A stretch of 17,478 bases of DNA from JBMYYR01 sp049609625 (GTDB lineage Bacteria > Bacteroidota > Bacteroidia > Flavobacteriales > CAJXXR01), in NCBI GenBank assembly GCA_049609625.1, contig JBMYYR010000039.1, forward strand, positions 1 through 17,478, given 5' to 3'. Shown here piece by piece: positions 8,928-15,748 of this stretch; position 1 is the first letter of the stretch; every line of letters begins with the position of its first letter. A program made the translations under genes and the position numbers. The notes beneath the pieces are model-generated. The model searched no databases, had not been told where the DNA came from, and worked only from the letters and a program-made list of their open reading frames with translations.

Positions 8928-11399
8928 ATGAAAGAACACGACGACGAAATAGACGATAAAGACATTGAGCCTGAGCTGCTTAAAGAATCTGTTTTTGCTT
9001 TTCTGAAAGCACGTTCATTCCGAGTGCTTATCACTCTGTTTTTGTTTTTTTCAGCGCTTTGGATGCTTTTTGCCTTCATCAATTATACGTTTAACTGGAA
9101 AAGTATACAAAGTTTTGCGGAGCTTCCGCTCGATCAATTACTTAACTTAGACGAGCCCTTGAAAAATGGTGCGCTTTCCAACCGAATGAGCCATTTCTTT
9201 ATCTATAAACAAATAGGAATTTCGGCTGTTTTTCTTCCCGTTTTTATTGTTTTGGCTTCTATTAATGTCTTGTTAGACAGGAAGTTGATTAAGCTTTCTA
9301 AATACCTAAAACGTTTTCTGTTTTTCAGTCTGTTTTTACCTGTTGCCTTTGCTTTTTTGTTTGATAATCCGCCTGTTTTGTTTGGAAAAGTAGGATACTT
9401 CACCGAACAATTTTTGAGAACTACGCTTGGTAGTTTTGGCTTAGGCTTATTGTTGCTCTTTTTTGCTTTAGCTTATCTGGTTTTGGTTCTGAGTTTTGAT
9501 CTGAAAAATCTTAAACTTTTTTCTAAATCGGATGAAGATAATAATGGATTTGAAGATGAGTTAGCCGAAGAATCTGAAGATCTTGATGAAAATGTATTAA
9601 AATCAGAACATAACATTGAGGAAAATCTTCAAGAAGACGCAGAAGAAGAATTAGTTCAACCAGTAGAAGGAGAGGCTTTAGATTTGGAAATTAAAACCGA
9701 CCAAACAGAAGAAAAGAAAGCGCCTCAAGACACAAGTTTAGATCAAGATTTAGAAGTGTTGATTCCAGAAGAGGAAAAACTCATCGACCTAGAAGAACAA
9801 AAAAAGACAGAAGACGAAGAGCAAACGGATATGGCCAAATTGGCGGCAGAAGACCCAAAAGCAGCTGCAGCAAAACTGACCGAAGCGTACGGCGAATATG
9901 ATCCTACATCAGATTTAGGACATTATTTGAATCCTGAATTGGGTCTGATGAAAGAATATTCGGACTCGAAACCAACGATAAATCAAGAGGAACTCAATGC
10001 TAATAAAAACAAAATTGTTGAGACCTTAAACAATTATAAAATAGGTATTGCCTCCATAAAAGCGACCATTGGGCCAACCATTACACTTTATGAAATTGTA
10101 CCTGCGCCAGGTGTTAGAATTTCAAAAATAAAAGGACTTGAAAATGATATTGCTTTAAGTTTGGCAGCTTTAGGCATCCGAATTATTGCGCCGCTTCCGG
10201 GTAGAGGAACGGTCGGGATTGAAGTTCCAAATTTGCATCCAAAAATCGTTTCTATGAAGTCGGTTTTGATGTCGGAGAAATTCCAGAAATCGAACATGGA
10301 CTTGCCTGTGGCACTCGGAAAAACCATTTCCAACGAAACCTTTGTGGTCGATTTAGCTAAAATGCCCCATTTATTGATGGCAGGAGCTACAGGACAAGGG
10401 AAATCGGTTGGCTTGAATTGTATTTTGGCCTCTTTGCTTTACAAAAAACATCCTGCCGAACTGAAATTGGTTTTGGTTGATCCTAAAAAAGTAGAACTAA
10501 CTTTGTTTAATCACATCGAAAGACACTTTTTGGCGAAACTTCCAGGCGAGGGCGAAGCGATTATCACGGACAATAAAGAAGTGATCAACACCATAAATTC
10601 ACTTTGTGTGGAGATGGATGCGCGTTATGATTTGCTCAAAGCAGCGCATTGTAGAAACTTAAAAGAATACAATACAAAGTTCAAATCCAGACGATTAAGT
10701 CCAGAAAAAGGACATCGATTTTTGCCTTACATTGTTTTGGTTGTAGATGAATTTGCCGATTTAATAATGACGGCCGGAAAAGAAGTCGAATTACCAATTG
10801 CCAGATTAGCTCAGCTTGCAAGAGCAATCGGAATACATTTGATTATCGCCACCCAAAGACCAACCACAAACATCATTACAGGAACCATAAAAGCCAATTT
10901 TCCAGCTCGAATTGCCTTTAGAGTAACGTCTACAACGGATTCGAGAACGATTTTGGATGCGGGAGGAGCCAATCAACTCATCGGACGTGGAGATATGTTG
11001 TTTAGTAACGGAAATGACATTACCAGACTCCAATGTGCCTTTATTGACACCCCAGAAGTGGAATTACTTTGTGAGTACATAGGAAATCAAAAAGGTTACT
11101 CAGAACCATTCTATTTACCTGAATATGTGGGTGATGAAACCGAAAAATCAACCACAGCCGATTTAGAAGATCGTGATGTGAAGTTTGAAGATGCTGCTCG
11201 CGTCGTTGTGCTTCATCAGCAAGGTTCGACCTCTTTGGTACAGAGAAAATTGAAATTAGGTTACAACCGAGCCGGTCGAATTATTGATCAATTAGAAGCC
11301 GTCGGTATTGTTGGTCCTTTTGAAGGCAGCAAGGCTCGAAAAGTTTTAATTCCCGACGAAGTCGCTTTGGAACAGTATTTGAAAGAACTCAACGGATAA
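8928..11399 (+). CDS. ftsK: DNA translocase FtsK
   Basis: Septal DNA pump that moves chromosome ends apart and activates XerCD recombination at division. I chose the ATG at 8928 (823 residues) over the TTG one codon upstream. Layout: hydrophobic N-terminal domain with about four membrane helices (residues ~30-195); a strongly acidic Glu/Asp-rich linker (~200-302) of low complexity; then the motor. The motor has Walker A GATGQGKS (486-493, Lys492) and Walker B VLVVDEFAD (Asp607), followed by a conserved ATQRP segment. The C-terminal gamma winged-helix domain (about 750-820) contains VVLHQQGSTSLVQRKLKLGY and reads orienting sequences on DNA. The linker is short compared with the Escherichia coli protein, as is usual outside Gammaproteobacteria. 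A 12-base gap to lolA suggests co-transcription. No promoter was recognised between the sucB terminator and this start. Confidence 0.96.
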   Translation: MKEHDDEIDDKDIEPELLKESVFAFLKARSFRVLITLFLFFSALWMLFAFINYTFNWKSIQSFAELPLDQLLNLDEPLKNGALSNRMSHFFIYKQIGISAVFLPVFIVLASINVLLDRKLIKLSKYLKRFLFFSLFLPVAFAFLFDNPPVLFGKVGYFTEQFLRTTLGSFGLGLLLLFFALAYLVLVLSFDLKNLKLFSKSDEDNNGFEDELAEESEDLDENVLKSEHNIEENLQEDAEEELVQPVEGEALDLEIKTDQTEEKKAPQDTSLDQDLEVLIPEEEKLIDLEEQKKTEDEEQTDMAKLAAEDPKAAAAKLTEAYGEYDPTSDLGHYLNPELGLMKEYSDSKPTINQEELNANKNKIVETLNNYKIGIASIKATIGPTITLYEIVPAPGVRISKIKGLENDIALSLAALGIRIIAPLPGRGTVGIEVPNLHPKIVSMKSVLMSEKFQKSNMDLPVALGKTISNETFVVDLAKMPHLLMAGATGQGKSVGLNCILASLLYKKHPAELKLVLVDPKKVELTLFNHIERHFLAKLPGEGEAIITDNKEVINTINSLCVEMDARYDLLKAAHCRNLKEYNTKFKSRRLSPEKGHRFLPYIVLVVDEFADLIMTAGKEVELPIARLAQLARAIGIHLIIATQRPTTNIITGTIKANFPARIAFRVTSTTDSRTILDAGGANQLIGRGDMLFSNGNDITRLQCAFIDTPEVELLCEYIGNQKGYSEPFYLPEYVGDETEKSTTADLEDRDVKFEDAARVVVLHQQGSTSLVQRKLKLGYNRAGRIIDQLEAVGIVGPFEGSKARKVLIPDEVALEQYLKELNG

Positions 11400-11411
11400 A
11401 AAAATAATCAG

Positions 11412-12026
11412 ATGTTAAAAAACTTACTTTTGGCAACAACTTGCCTGATGTCTTTGACGCTTTCGGCGCAAACGGCAGATGAGATTTTAGAAAAAGTGAA
11501 AACAAAATTTTTCGAAAATCCGATCACGGAACTTAGGTTTACACAATCTATTGATATTGCAGAAGCCGATGTACACCGCAAACAACACGGAACATTGACC
11601 TATTCAAACGATAATAAATTTGTTTTGGTTTTGGATGAAATGGCTCAGAAAATTTATGTTGACGGCACAACACAATGGTCAGTTTCTGATGAAGATGAAG
11701 AAATTCAAGTTTCGGAAGTTGATAAAGATGACGAAGAGGGCTTTTCGTTTTCAAAATATTTTGAAGATTATAAATCTAAATTTGAAGCAAGCGTGATGCC
11801 TTCTGGTTCACTCATTGAACTCAGACCAAAAGATGAAAACGCAGAAATTCAAAAAGTGGAACTCAATTTTGATCCTAAAACTTTTGCTTTGATTGGATTT
11901 ACGGAAACCAGCGCCAATGGCACAACGCAAAGCGTGGTTATTGACTCGGTAAAAACACTCGAAGCCTTCAGTTTTGAGCCAGATATGACTCAGTTTGAAG
12001 ATTATGAAGTTTTAGATTTGAGATAG
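11412..12026 (+). CDS. lolA: Outer-membrane lipoprotein carrier protein LolA-like
   Basis: Periplasmic chaperone that takes lipoproteins from the inner-membrane Lol transporter towards the outer membrane. The 204 residues begin with a Sec signal peptide (hydrophobic core, then Leu-Ser-Ala-Gln near residue 19). After it comes ADEILEKVKTKF, the usual opening helix. Strand segments follow: FTQSIDIAEADVHRKQHGTL, where a bulky substrate-side strand is expected, then FVLVLDEMAQKIYVDG. An acidic insert (Asp/Glu-rich, about residues 94-115) follows. Sequence conservation in this family is low, so the call rests on the fold pattern, length and position directly after ftsK, an order I recall as common in flavobacteria. 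A terminator follows 24 bases after the stop. Confidence 0.85.
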   Translation: MLKNLLLATTCLMSLTLSAQTADEILEKVKTKFFENPITELRFTQSIDIAEADVHRKQHGTLTYSNDNKFVLVLDEMAQKIYVDGTTQWSVSDEDEEIQVSEVDKDDEEGFSFSKYFEDYKSKFEASVMPSGSLIELRPKDENAEIQKVELNFDPKTFALIGFTETSANGTTQSVVIDSVKTLEAFSFEPDMTQFEDYEVLDLR

Positions 12027-12049
12027 TATTTGTTTAGACATTAAGAAAG

Positions 12050-12088
12050 AAAAGTCCTTTTAACCTGTTGGTTTAGAGGGCTTTTTTT
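12050..12088 (+). terminator. Hairpin terminator after lolA
   Basis: Arms 12050-12065 and 12070-12085 pair over 16 positions, with two G-U pairs and one mismatch, around a TGTT loop. The run of seven thymines at 12082-12088 overlaps the end of the right arm. It ends the ftsK-lolA transcript. Confidence 0.8.
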
Positions 12089-12134
12089 GCTATTAAACAA
12101 CTGTCTTTTTAGATTTTTTTGATATATTGCGGAA

Positions 12135-12142
12135 TACGTTTG
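12135..12142 (+). promoter_or_regulatory. Possible -7 promoter box (TACGTTTG)
   Basis: A perfect TAnnTTTG match in the gap after the lolA terminator. It could start a transcript near 12148 covering the 40-codon remnant and the lipoprotein gene at 12297. No correctly spaced TTG -33 was seen; a TTTG lies only 13 bases upstream. A chance match is possible. Confidence 0.35.
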
Positions 12143-12159
12143 AAATAAACAATTACATC

Positions 12160-12282
12160 ATGCCCTCTACAGGTAATCATTCGGTGAGTGTTGATTTAAG
12201 TAATTCGCCTGCAGGAACTTATCAAGCTATACTAGTAGTGGATGGCTATATTGCAGATATGAAACCTTTTGTTAAACTTTAA
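12160..12282 (+). pseudogene. Remnant of a C-terminal T9SS-like tail (40 codons)
   Basis: A short frame from ATG 12160 to TAA 12280-12282. Its sequence (GNHSVSVDLSNSPAGTY, then ILVVDGYIADMKPFVKL) matches the last two strands of Bacteroidota C-terminal sorting domains, where SGTY and VDG...D(S/T)K patterns are usual. It has no signal peptide, and the frame further upstream (open back to 12097) does not resemble the rest of such a domain. The likely reading is the stump of a deleted secreted-protein gene. It may instead be a small expressed gene, since a -7 box precedes it and the lipoprotein ATG follows 14 bases later. Confidence 0.5.
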
Positions 12283-12296
12283 AAATCATTAATATT

Positions 12297-12647
12297 ATGA
12301 AATTTATCACACTTTTCTTATTAGCTTTTTTAGGCTTTAACTTTTCATCTTGCAGTGATTGTGAAGTAGATGTATTAAGTGATGCGCCCAGTTGTATTAT
12401 CGATTTGATAAAAGATGATTGCAAAACAGAATATTTAGGCAAGGTTTTGTCTTATACTTATCATGGAAACACGGTCTATTTAGTAGTTCCTCCCAATAAA
12501 GTTAATGATGGTGGTGCTAAGTTATATTCGGAGCATTGTGAATTGATTTGTGTGATGCAAGGCTCAACCGGACAATGGGAAAGTCCATGTGAGGACTTGT
12601 CAGATACGGCGGTGCTTACAAATGAGGTATTGGTTTGGGAACGTTAA
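12297..12647 (+). CDS. Small cysteine-rich lipoprotein, DUF6970-like
   Basis: A 116-residue protein with a lipoprotein signal: hydrophobic residues 4-16, then Phe-Ser-Ser-Cys with Cys19 as the lipidated residue. Ser-Asp follows the cysteine, which partly resembles the surface-export signal described for some Flavobacteriia. The mature part contains CIIDLIKDDCK, a YTYHGNTVYLVVPP strand and LYSEHCELICVMQG. This layout (Val-Tyr strand, then LY...C...IC) recalls DUF6970, though the family's usual Gly/Asp-rich end is changed to QWESPCEDL. Seven cysteines lie in the mature chain, counting Cys19, so disulfides are plausible. Function unknown. No strong ribosome binding site or terminator was found. 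Confidence 0.7.
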   Translation: MKFITLFLLAFLGFNFSSCSDCEVDVLSDAPSCIIDLIKDDCKTEYLGKVLSYTYHGNTVYLVVPPNKVNDGGAKLYSEHCELICVMQGSTGQWESPCEDLSDTAVLTNEVLVWER

Positions 12648-12708
12648 AAACGAAAGCATGACATCGTTCTAAAATGTAGTTTAAGCATCAAAATCTAACA
12701 AAAAATTG

Positions 12709-12716
12709 TAGTTTTG
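12709..12716 (+). promoter_or_regulatory. -7 promoter box (TAGTTTTG) placed for a leaderless transcript
   Basis: A perfect TAnnTTTG match whose last base is only 6 bases before the ATG at 12723. In Bacteroidota the start point is normally about 4-7 bases downstream of this box, so transcription would begin at or next to the A of the ATG. No clear -33 TTG was found. Confidence 0.5.
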
Positions 12717-12722
12717 GCTTTG

Positions 12723-13508
12723 ATGAAACCCTCAGAACAAAAAGAAATCAAACGTATAAGCATCATTGGCGCAGGCAATGTAGCTCAGGCATTTATGTCT
12801 TGTTTTGGCAAAACTGCTCATATTGTTGAGGTTTTTGTTCGGAACAAGGATAAAGCTAGACAGATAGAAGCTGAGTTTGGCTTAAAGACTTGTTCGCTTA
12901 TTCAGGAGTTAGATACCACTATCGATGGGTTTCTGATTTGCGTTCCAGATCAAGCTATTGCTGAGGTTTCGGCTCAACTCCCGAAGGCTGTTCCGCATAT
13001 ACATTGCTCTGGAAATACCTCTATGGAAGTCCTTTCGTCTGAGCTTAAAGCGGTTTTATATCCGCTTCAAACCTTTTCCGAAGGTCGGAAAGTAGAGTTC
13101 AAAACCACGCCTGTGTTGATCGAATCTAATTCAAAATCATTTGAATGTGCTTTGATCAATTTTGCAAGAACATTTAGTGATTTTGTCGAAAAAGCAACAT
13201 CCGAAAAAAGACAACAGGTTCATTTGGCAGCTGTGTTTGCCTGCAATTTCACAAATTATATGCACGATATTGCCGAGCAAATTCTTGAAAAAAACGACTT
13301 GCCAAAACAGTTACTTTCGGCTTTAATAGATGAAAGTTTTGAAAAACTCAAAACCCAATCGGCAAAACAAGCCCAAACAGGACCTGCCGAGCGTGGAGAC
13401 CACAATACAATTGAGGGGCATTTAGAGCTTCTGAAAAATCAAGCATCTTGGCAAGAATTGTATCAACACATCAGTCAAGATATTATGAAAAGACATGGAA
13501 AATTATAA
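12723..13508 (+). CDS. Rossmann-fold and DUF2520 domain protein
   Basis: A 261-residue protein of the F420-oxidoreductase/ketopantoate-reductase-like class with a DUF2520 C-terminal domain. The N-terminal nucleotide-binding loop is SIIGAGNVAQAF (residues 13-24), followed by a basic residue pattern (VRNKDKARQ) that could favour NADP. The middle block YPLQTFSEG is characteristic of the family. The C-terminal helical half contains HLAAVFACNFTNYM and GPAERGDHNTIEGH. The substrate is unknown. An upstream TTG codon in the same frame (12714) lies inside the -7 box, so I take the ATG at 12723. Its 3' end overlaps the next gene by 14 bases, which suggests translational coupling with the KdsC-like phosphatase. 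Confidence 0.9.
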   Translation: MKPSEQKEIKRISIIGAGNVAQAFMSCFGKTAHIVEVFVRNKDKARQIEAEFGLKTCSLIQELDTTIDGFLICVPDQAIAEVSAQLPKAVPHIHCSGNTSMEVLSSELKAVLYPLQTFSEGRKVEFKTTPVLIESNSKSFECALINFARTFSDFVEKATSEKRQQVHLAAVFACNFTNYMHDIAEQILEKNDLPKQLLSALIDESFEKLKTQSAKQAQTGPAERGDHNTIEGHLELLKNQASWQELYQHISQDIMKRHGKL

Positions 13509-14019
13509 ACAATTGATGAACCAAATTCGCTGTTTTGTCTTTGATGTAGACGGTGTATTGACCGACGGAAAAGTAACCTTGATGCCAACAGGCGAACAAG
13601 TTAGAGTAATGAACACACGTGATGGTTATGCCATAAAACAAGCTCTAAAACAAGGTTTTAAAGTTTGTATTATTACCGGAGGACAAGATCAATCGGTAAA
13701 AACTCGAATGCACTATCTTGGTGTTCAGGATGTCTACCTTGGAGCCTACGACAAAGAGGAAGCTTTGGAAGATTATTGCGCCTGTTACGACCTCAAACCT
13801 GAACAAATGGCTTATATGGGCGACGATATGCCCGATTATTTGGTGATGAAAAAAGTAGCTTTGGCGGCTTGTCCAAAAGACGCCGTGGAGGACATCAAAG
13901 CCATTTCACATTATATTTCTCCATTGGCTGGCGGCGCTGGTTGCGTACGTGAGTTTATTGAACAAACCTTACGTACTCAAGGGCTTTGGGAAAAGGATTC
14001 AGGCATTGAATCGCATTAG
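13495..14019 (+). CDS. KdsC-like HAD phosphatase (3-deoxy-D-manno-octulosonate-8-phosphate phosphatase family)
   Basis: A 174-residue C0-type HAD enzyme. Known members remove phosphate from KDO-8-phosphate on the way to lipopolysaccharide core sugar. Catalytic motifs: I, FDVDGVLTDG (nucleophile Asp17, acid/base Asp19); II, IITGG (Thr61); III, a Lys in YDKEEAL (Lys87); IV, GDDMPD (Asp110-Asp111). Length fits KdsC (about 170-190), which forms a tetramer and lacks a cap domain. The start at 13495 overlaps the DUF2520 gene; a later in-frame ATG at 13516 would still keep motif I. Other substrates are possible in this subfamily, so I leave the symbol blank. Confidence 0.9.
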   Translation: MENYKQLMNQIRCFVFDVDGVLTDGKVTLMPTGEQVRVMNTRDGYAIKQALKQGFKVCIITGGQDQSVKTRMHYLGVQDVYLGAYDKEEALEDYCACYDLKPEQMAYMGDDMPDYLVMKKVALAACPKDAVEDIKAISHYISPLAGGAGCVREFIEQTLRTQGLWEKDSGIESH

Positions 14020-14046
14020 TTTAGTGTAACTTGTGCTCGATACAAA

Positions 14047-14384
14047 ATGCTTAAAAAAATGAATTATACAATATCCTTTCAGGAAAGAGCAAAATTGGGC
14101 TTGGAGCAACTCTCTAATCAATTGCCAATTACCTTAAAAATAGCGAAAAAACAAGCACAACAACTCAAAGTGAAAAGCAGTTCAAAAAACAAGAAGAAGA
14201 GGCTTTAGAACAGTATGTTACAACACATAATCTTTGGGTAAAACACATTGATTTCTCTCAATATGTTAGTGAAGGGGCTGAACAAAAGGTGTACTTAAAA
14301 GATAGCGAACACGTTTTAAAACTTAATGATGTTTTGTATTTTATAGATACAGTTTTTTACTTAAAAGATAGTTTTTGGATGTAA
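14047..14384 (+). pseudogene. Frameshifted, truncated kinase-like mobile-element gene remnant
   Basis: Two overlapping frames together resemble one protein. The first runs from ATG 14047 to TAG 14206 (53 residues, opening MLKKMNYTISFQERAKLG). The second is open from 14118 and ends at TAA 14382, carrying EEEALEQYVTTHNLW and SEGAEQKVYLKDSEHVLKLN. That stretch reads like the glycine-rich loop and ATP-binding lysine strand of a small protein-kinase fold. I recall it from polyvalent kinase-like proteins on Bacteroidota conjugative and integrative elements. A shift of one base near 14160-14175 would join the frames. The rest of the kinase is missing: the end (FIDTVFYLKDSFWM) repeats the YLKDS motif. 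The family name is from memory. Confidence 0.55.
14292..14371 (+). repeat. 14-bp direct repeat inside the pseudogene
   Basis: TACTTAAAAGATAG occurs at 14292-14305 and again at 14358-14371. The copies are 66 bases apart (22 codons), in the same frame, so YLKDS is encoded twice. This may mark a small rearrangement that truncated the gene. Confidence 0.7.
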
Positions 14385-14395
14385 ATTTATGACTC

Positions 14396-14457
14396 ATTCC
14401 CTGCTAGCGATTGTTTTAGCTGTATGCCAGTAAGGCGCAGAACAAGCGCAAGGGATT
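14396..14457. repeat. Imperfect palindromic intergenic element
   Basis: The segment from CCCTGCTAGCG (14399) to GCGCAAGGG folds back on itself: CCCT with AGGG, GCG with CGC and TTGTT with AACAA, separated by small bulges, enclosing a loop of about 25 bases. It has no coding potential and resembles short palindromic repeats scattered in flavobacterial genomes, as I remember them. A degenerate relative may lie at 17174-17210. Confidence 0.4.
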
Positions 14458-14525
14458 GCCACCACAATTTTAATGGATTTTAAAAATAGGTCGGGCTGGG
14501 CGAAGGCTATTTTGGTTCTAACAAC

Positions 14526-14548
14526 AAAAGGGAGCAAAGCTCCCTTTT
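14526..14548. terminator. Hairpin terminator between convergent genes
   Basis: Perfect 10-bp arms AAAAGGGAGC (14526-14535) and GCTCCCTTTT (14539-14548) around a 3-base AAA loop. It lies 24 bases beyond the hppD stop on the minus strand and can serve both strands. Confidence 0.85.
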
Positions 14549-14572
14549 ATTAAAAATAATACATCGTTTTTT

Positions 14573-15736
14573 TTAAAGCGTTCCTCTATTAGATTGCTCT
14601 CGCTCAATGGCTTCAAAAAGCGCTTTAAAATTACCTACACCAAAACTTTGTGCGCCTTTTCTTTGAATGATTTCAAAAAACATGGTTGGACGGTCGACCA
14701 CTGGTTTTGTAAACAATTGTAATAAATAACCTTCCTCATCTCGGTCGATCAAAATACCGTGTTCTCTTAATAAATTGATGTCTTCATCAATTTCTCCAAC
14801 ACGATCTAAAATATCATCATAATAGGTTTCTGGCACATAGAGAAACTCAACACCACGGTCGCGCATTGCCGATACGGTTTCAACAATATTGTCTGTTGCT
14901 ACGGCAATATGTTGCACCCCTGCACCATTATAGAAATCGATATATTCTTCAATTTGAGATTTTTTCTTGCCTTCTGCTGGTTCATTTATCGGGAATTTGA
15001 TTCTTCCATTTCCGTTGCTCATCACCTTACTCATCAAAGCGGTGAAATCAGTCGAAATATCATCATCCGTAAAGGAAATAATCTGCGCAAAGCCCATTAC
15101 TTTTCCATAAAACTCGCACCAAGTTTTCATCTGGTTCCAATCCACATTTCCTACTATATGGTCTATAAATTTAAGTCCAACAGGTTCTGGATTGTAATGC
15201 GATTCCCACGCTTTGTAGCCTGGTAAAAAGATGCCATTATAGTTTTTACGTTCCACAAAAATATGAACCGTTTCTCCGTAGGTATGGATTCCCGAACGCA
15301 CCACTTCGCCATGCTCATCACTTTCTACACGTGGTTCCATAAACGATTTTGCACCTCGTTTTGTGGTTTCTTCCCAAGCTGAGCGAGCATCTTCTACCCA
15401 AAGCGCCATGACTTTTACACCATCGCCGTGTTTAGCGATATGGGCATTGATTTCGCCACCGTCTTGCATTGGTGTGGTCAATACTAATCTTATTTTATCT
15501 TGTTTAAGAACATAAGACGTCCGGTCTGTCATGCCTGTTTCTAAACCAGCGTAGGCTTCGGATTGGAAACCAAAGGCTGTTTTATAGAAATGGGCGCTTT
15601 GTTTGGCGTTTCCAACATATAACTCAACATAATCTGTTCCCAAAAGGGGAAGAAAATCTTCAGCTTCATCAAATATTTTTTTTAATGAATATTCGGTGTT
15701 CGCTAAGTTTTTAAGATTTTTTATTTCTGCTGCCAT
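14573..15736 (-). CDS. hppD: 4-hydroxyphenylpyruvate dioxygenase
   Basis: Fe(II) enzyme that turns 4-hydroxyphenylpyruvate into homogentisate in tyrosine breakdown; cytosolic. The 387 residues form two vicinal-oxygen-chelate halves. The N-terminal half opens with DYVELYVGNAKQSAHFYKTA; the catalytic C-terminal half begins at FIDHIVGNV. The three iron ligands are visible: His193 (IDHIV), His276 (GVQHIAVAT) and Glu355 (FFEIIQRKG). The substrate pocket region NEPAEGKKKSQIEEY and the C-terminal helix FKALFEAIEREQ are present, so the enzyme should be intact. The gene starts 12 bases after hmgA and shares its promoter. Confidence 0.98.
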   Translation of the reverse strand: MAAEIKNLKNLANTEYSLKKIFDEAEDFLPLLGTDYVELYVGNAKQSAHFYKTAFGFQSEAYAGLETGMTDRTSYVLKQDKIRLVLTTPMQDGGEINAHIAKHGDGVKVMALWVEDARSAWEETTKRGAKSFMEPRVESDEHGEVVRSGIHTYGETVHIFVERKNYNGIFLPGYKAWESHYNPEPVGLKFIDHIVGNVDWNQMKTWCEFYGKVMGFAQIISFTDDDISTDFTALMSKVMSNGNGRIKFPINEPAEGKKKSQIEEYIDFYNGAGVQHIAVATDNIVETVSAMRDRGVEFLYVPETYYDDILDRVGEIDEDINLLREHGILIDRDEEGYLLQLFTKPVVDRPTMFFEIIQRKGAQSFGVGNFKALFEAIEREQSNRGTL

Positions 15737-15748
15737 AATTAAAGTTTT

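Noticed and set aside
8925..8930. Alternative TTG start for ftsK one codon upstream.
   Set aside because: The ATG at 8928 follows immediately and is the more usual start; nothing favours the TTG.
12636..12672. Possible hairpin after the small lipoprotein gene (AACGA with TCGTT).
   Set aside because: The stem is only 5 bp with a 10-base loop and no following thymine run.
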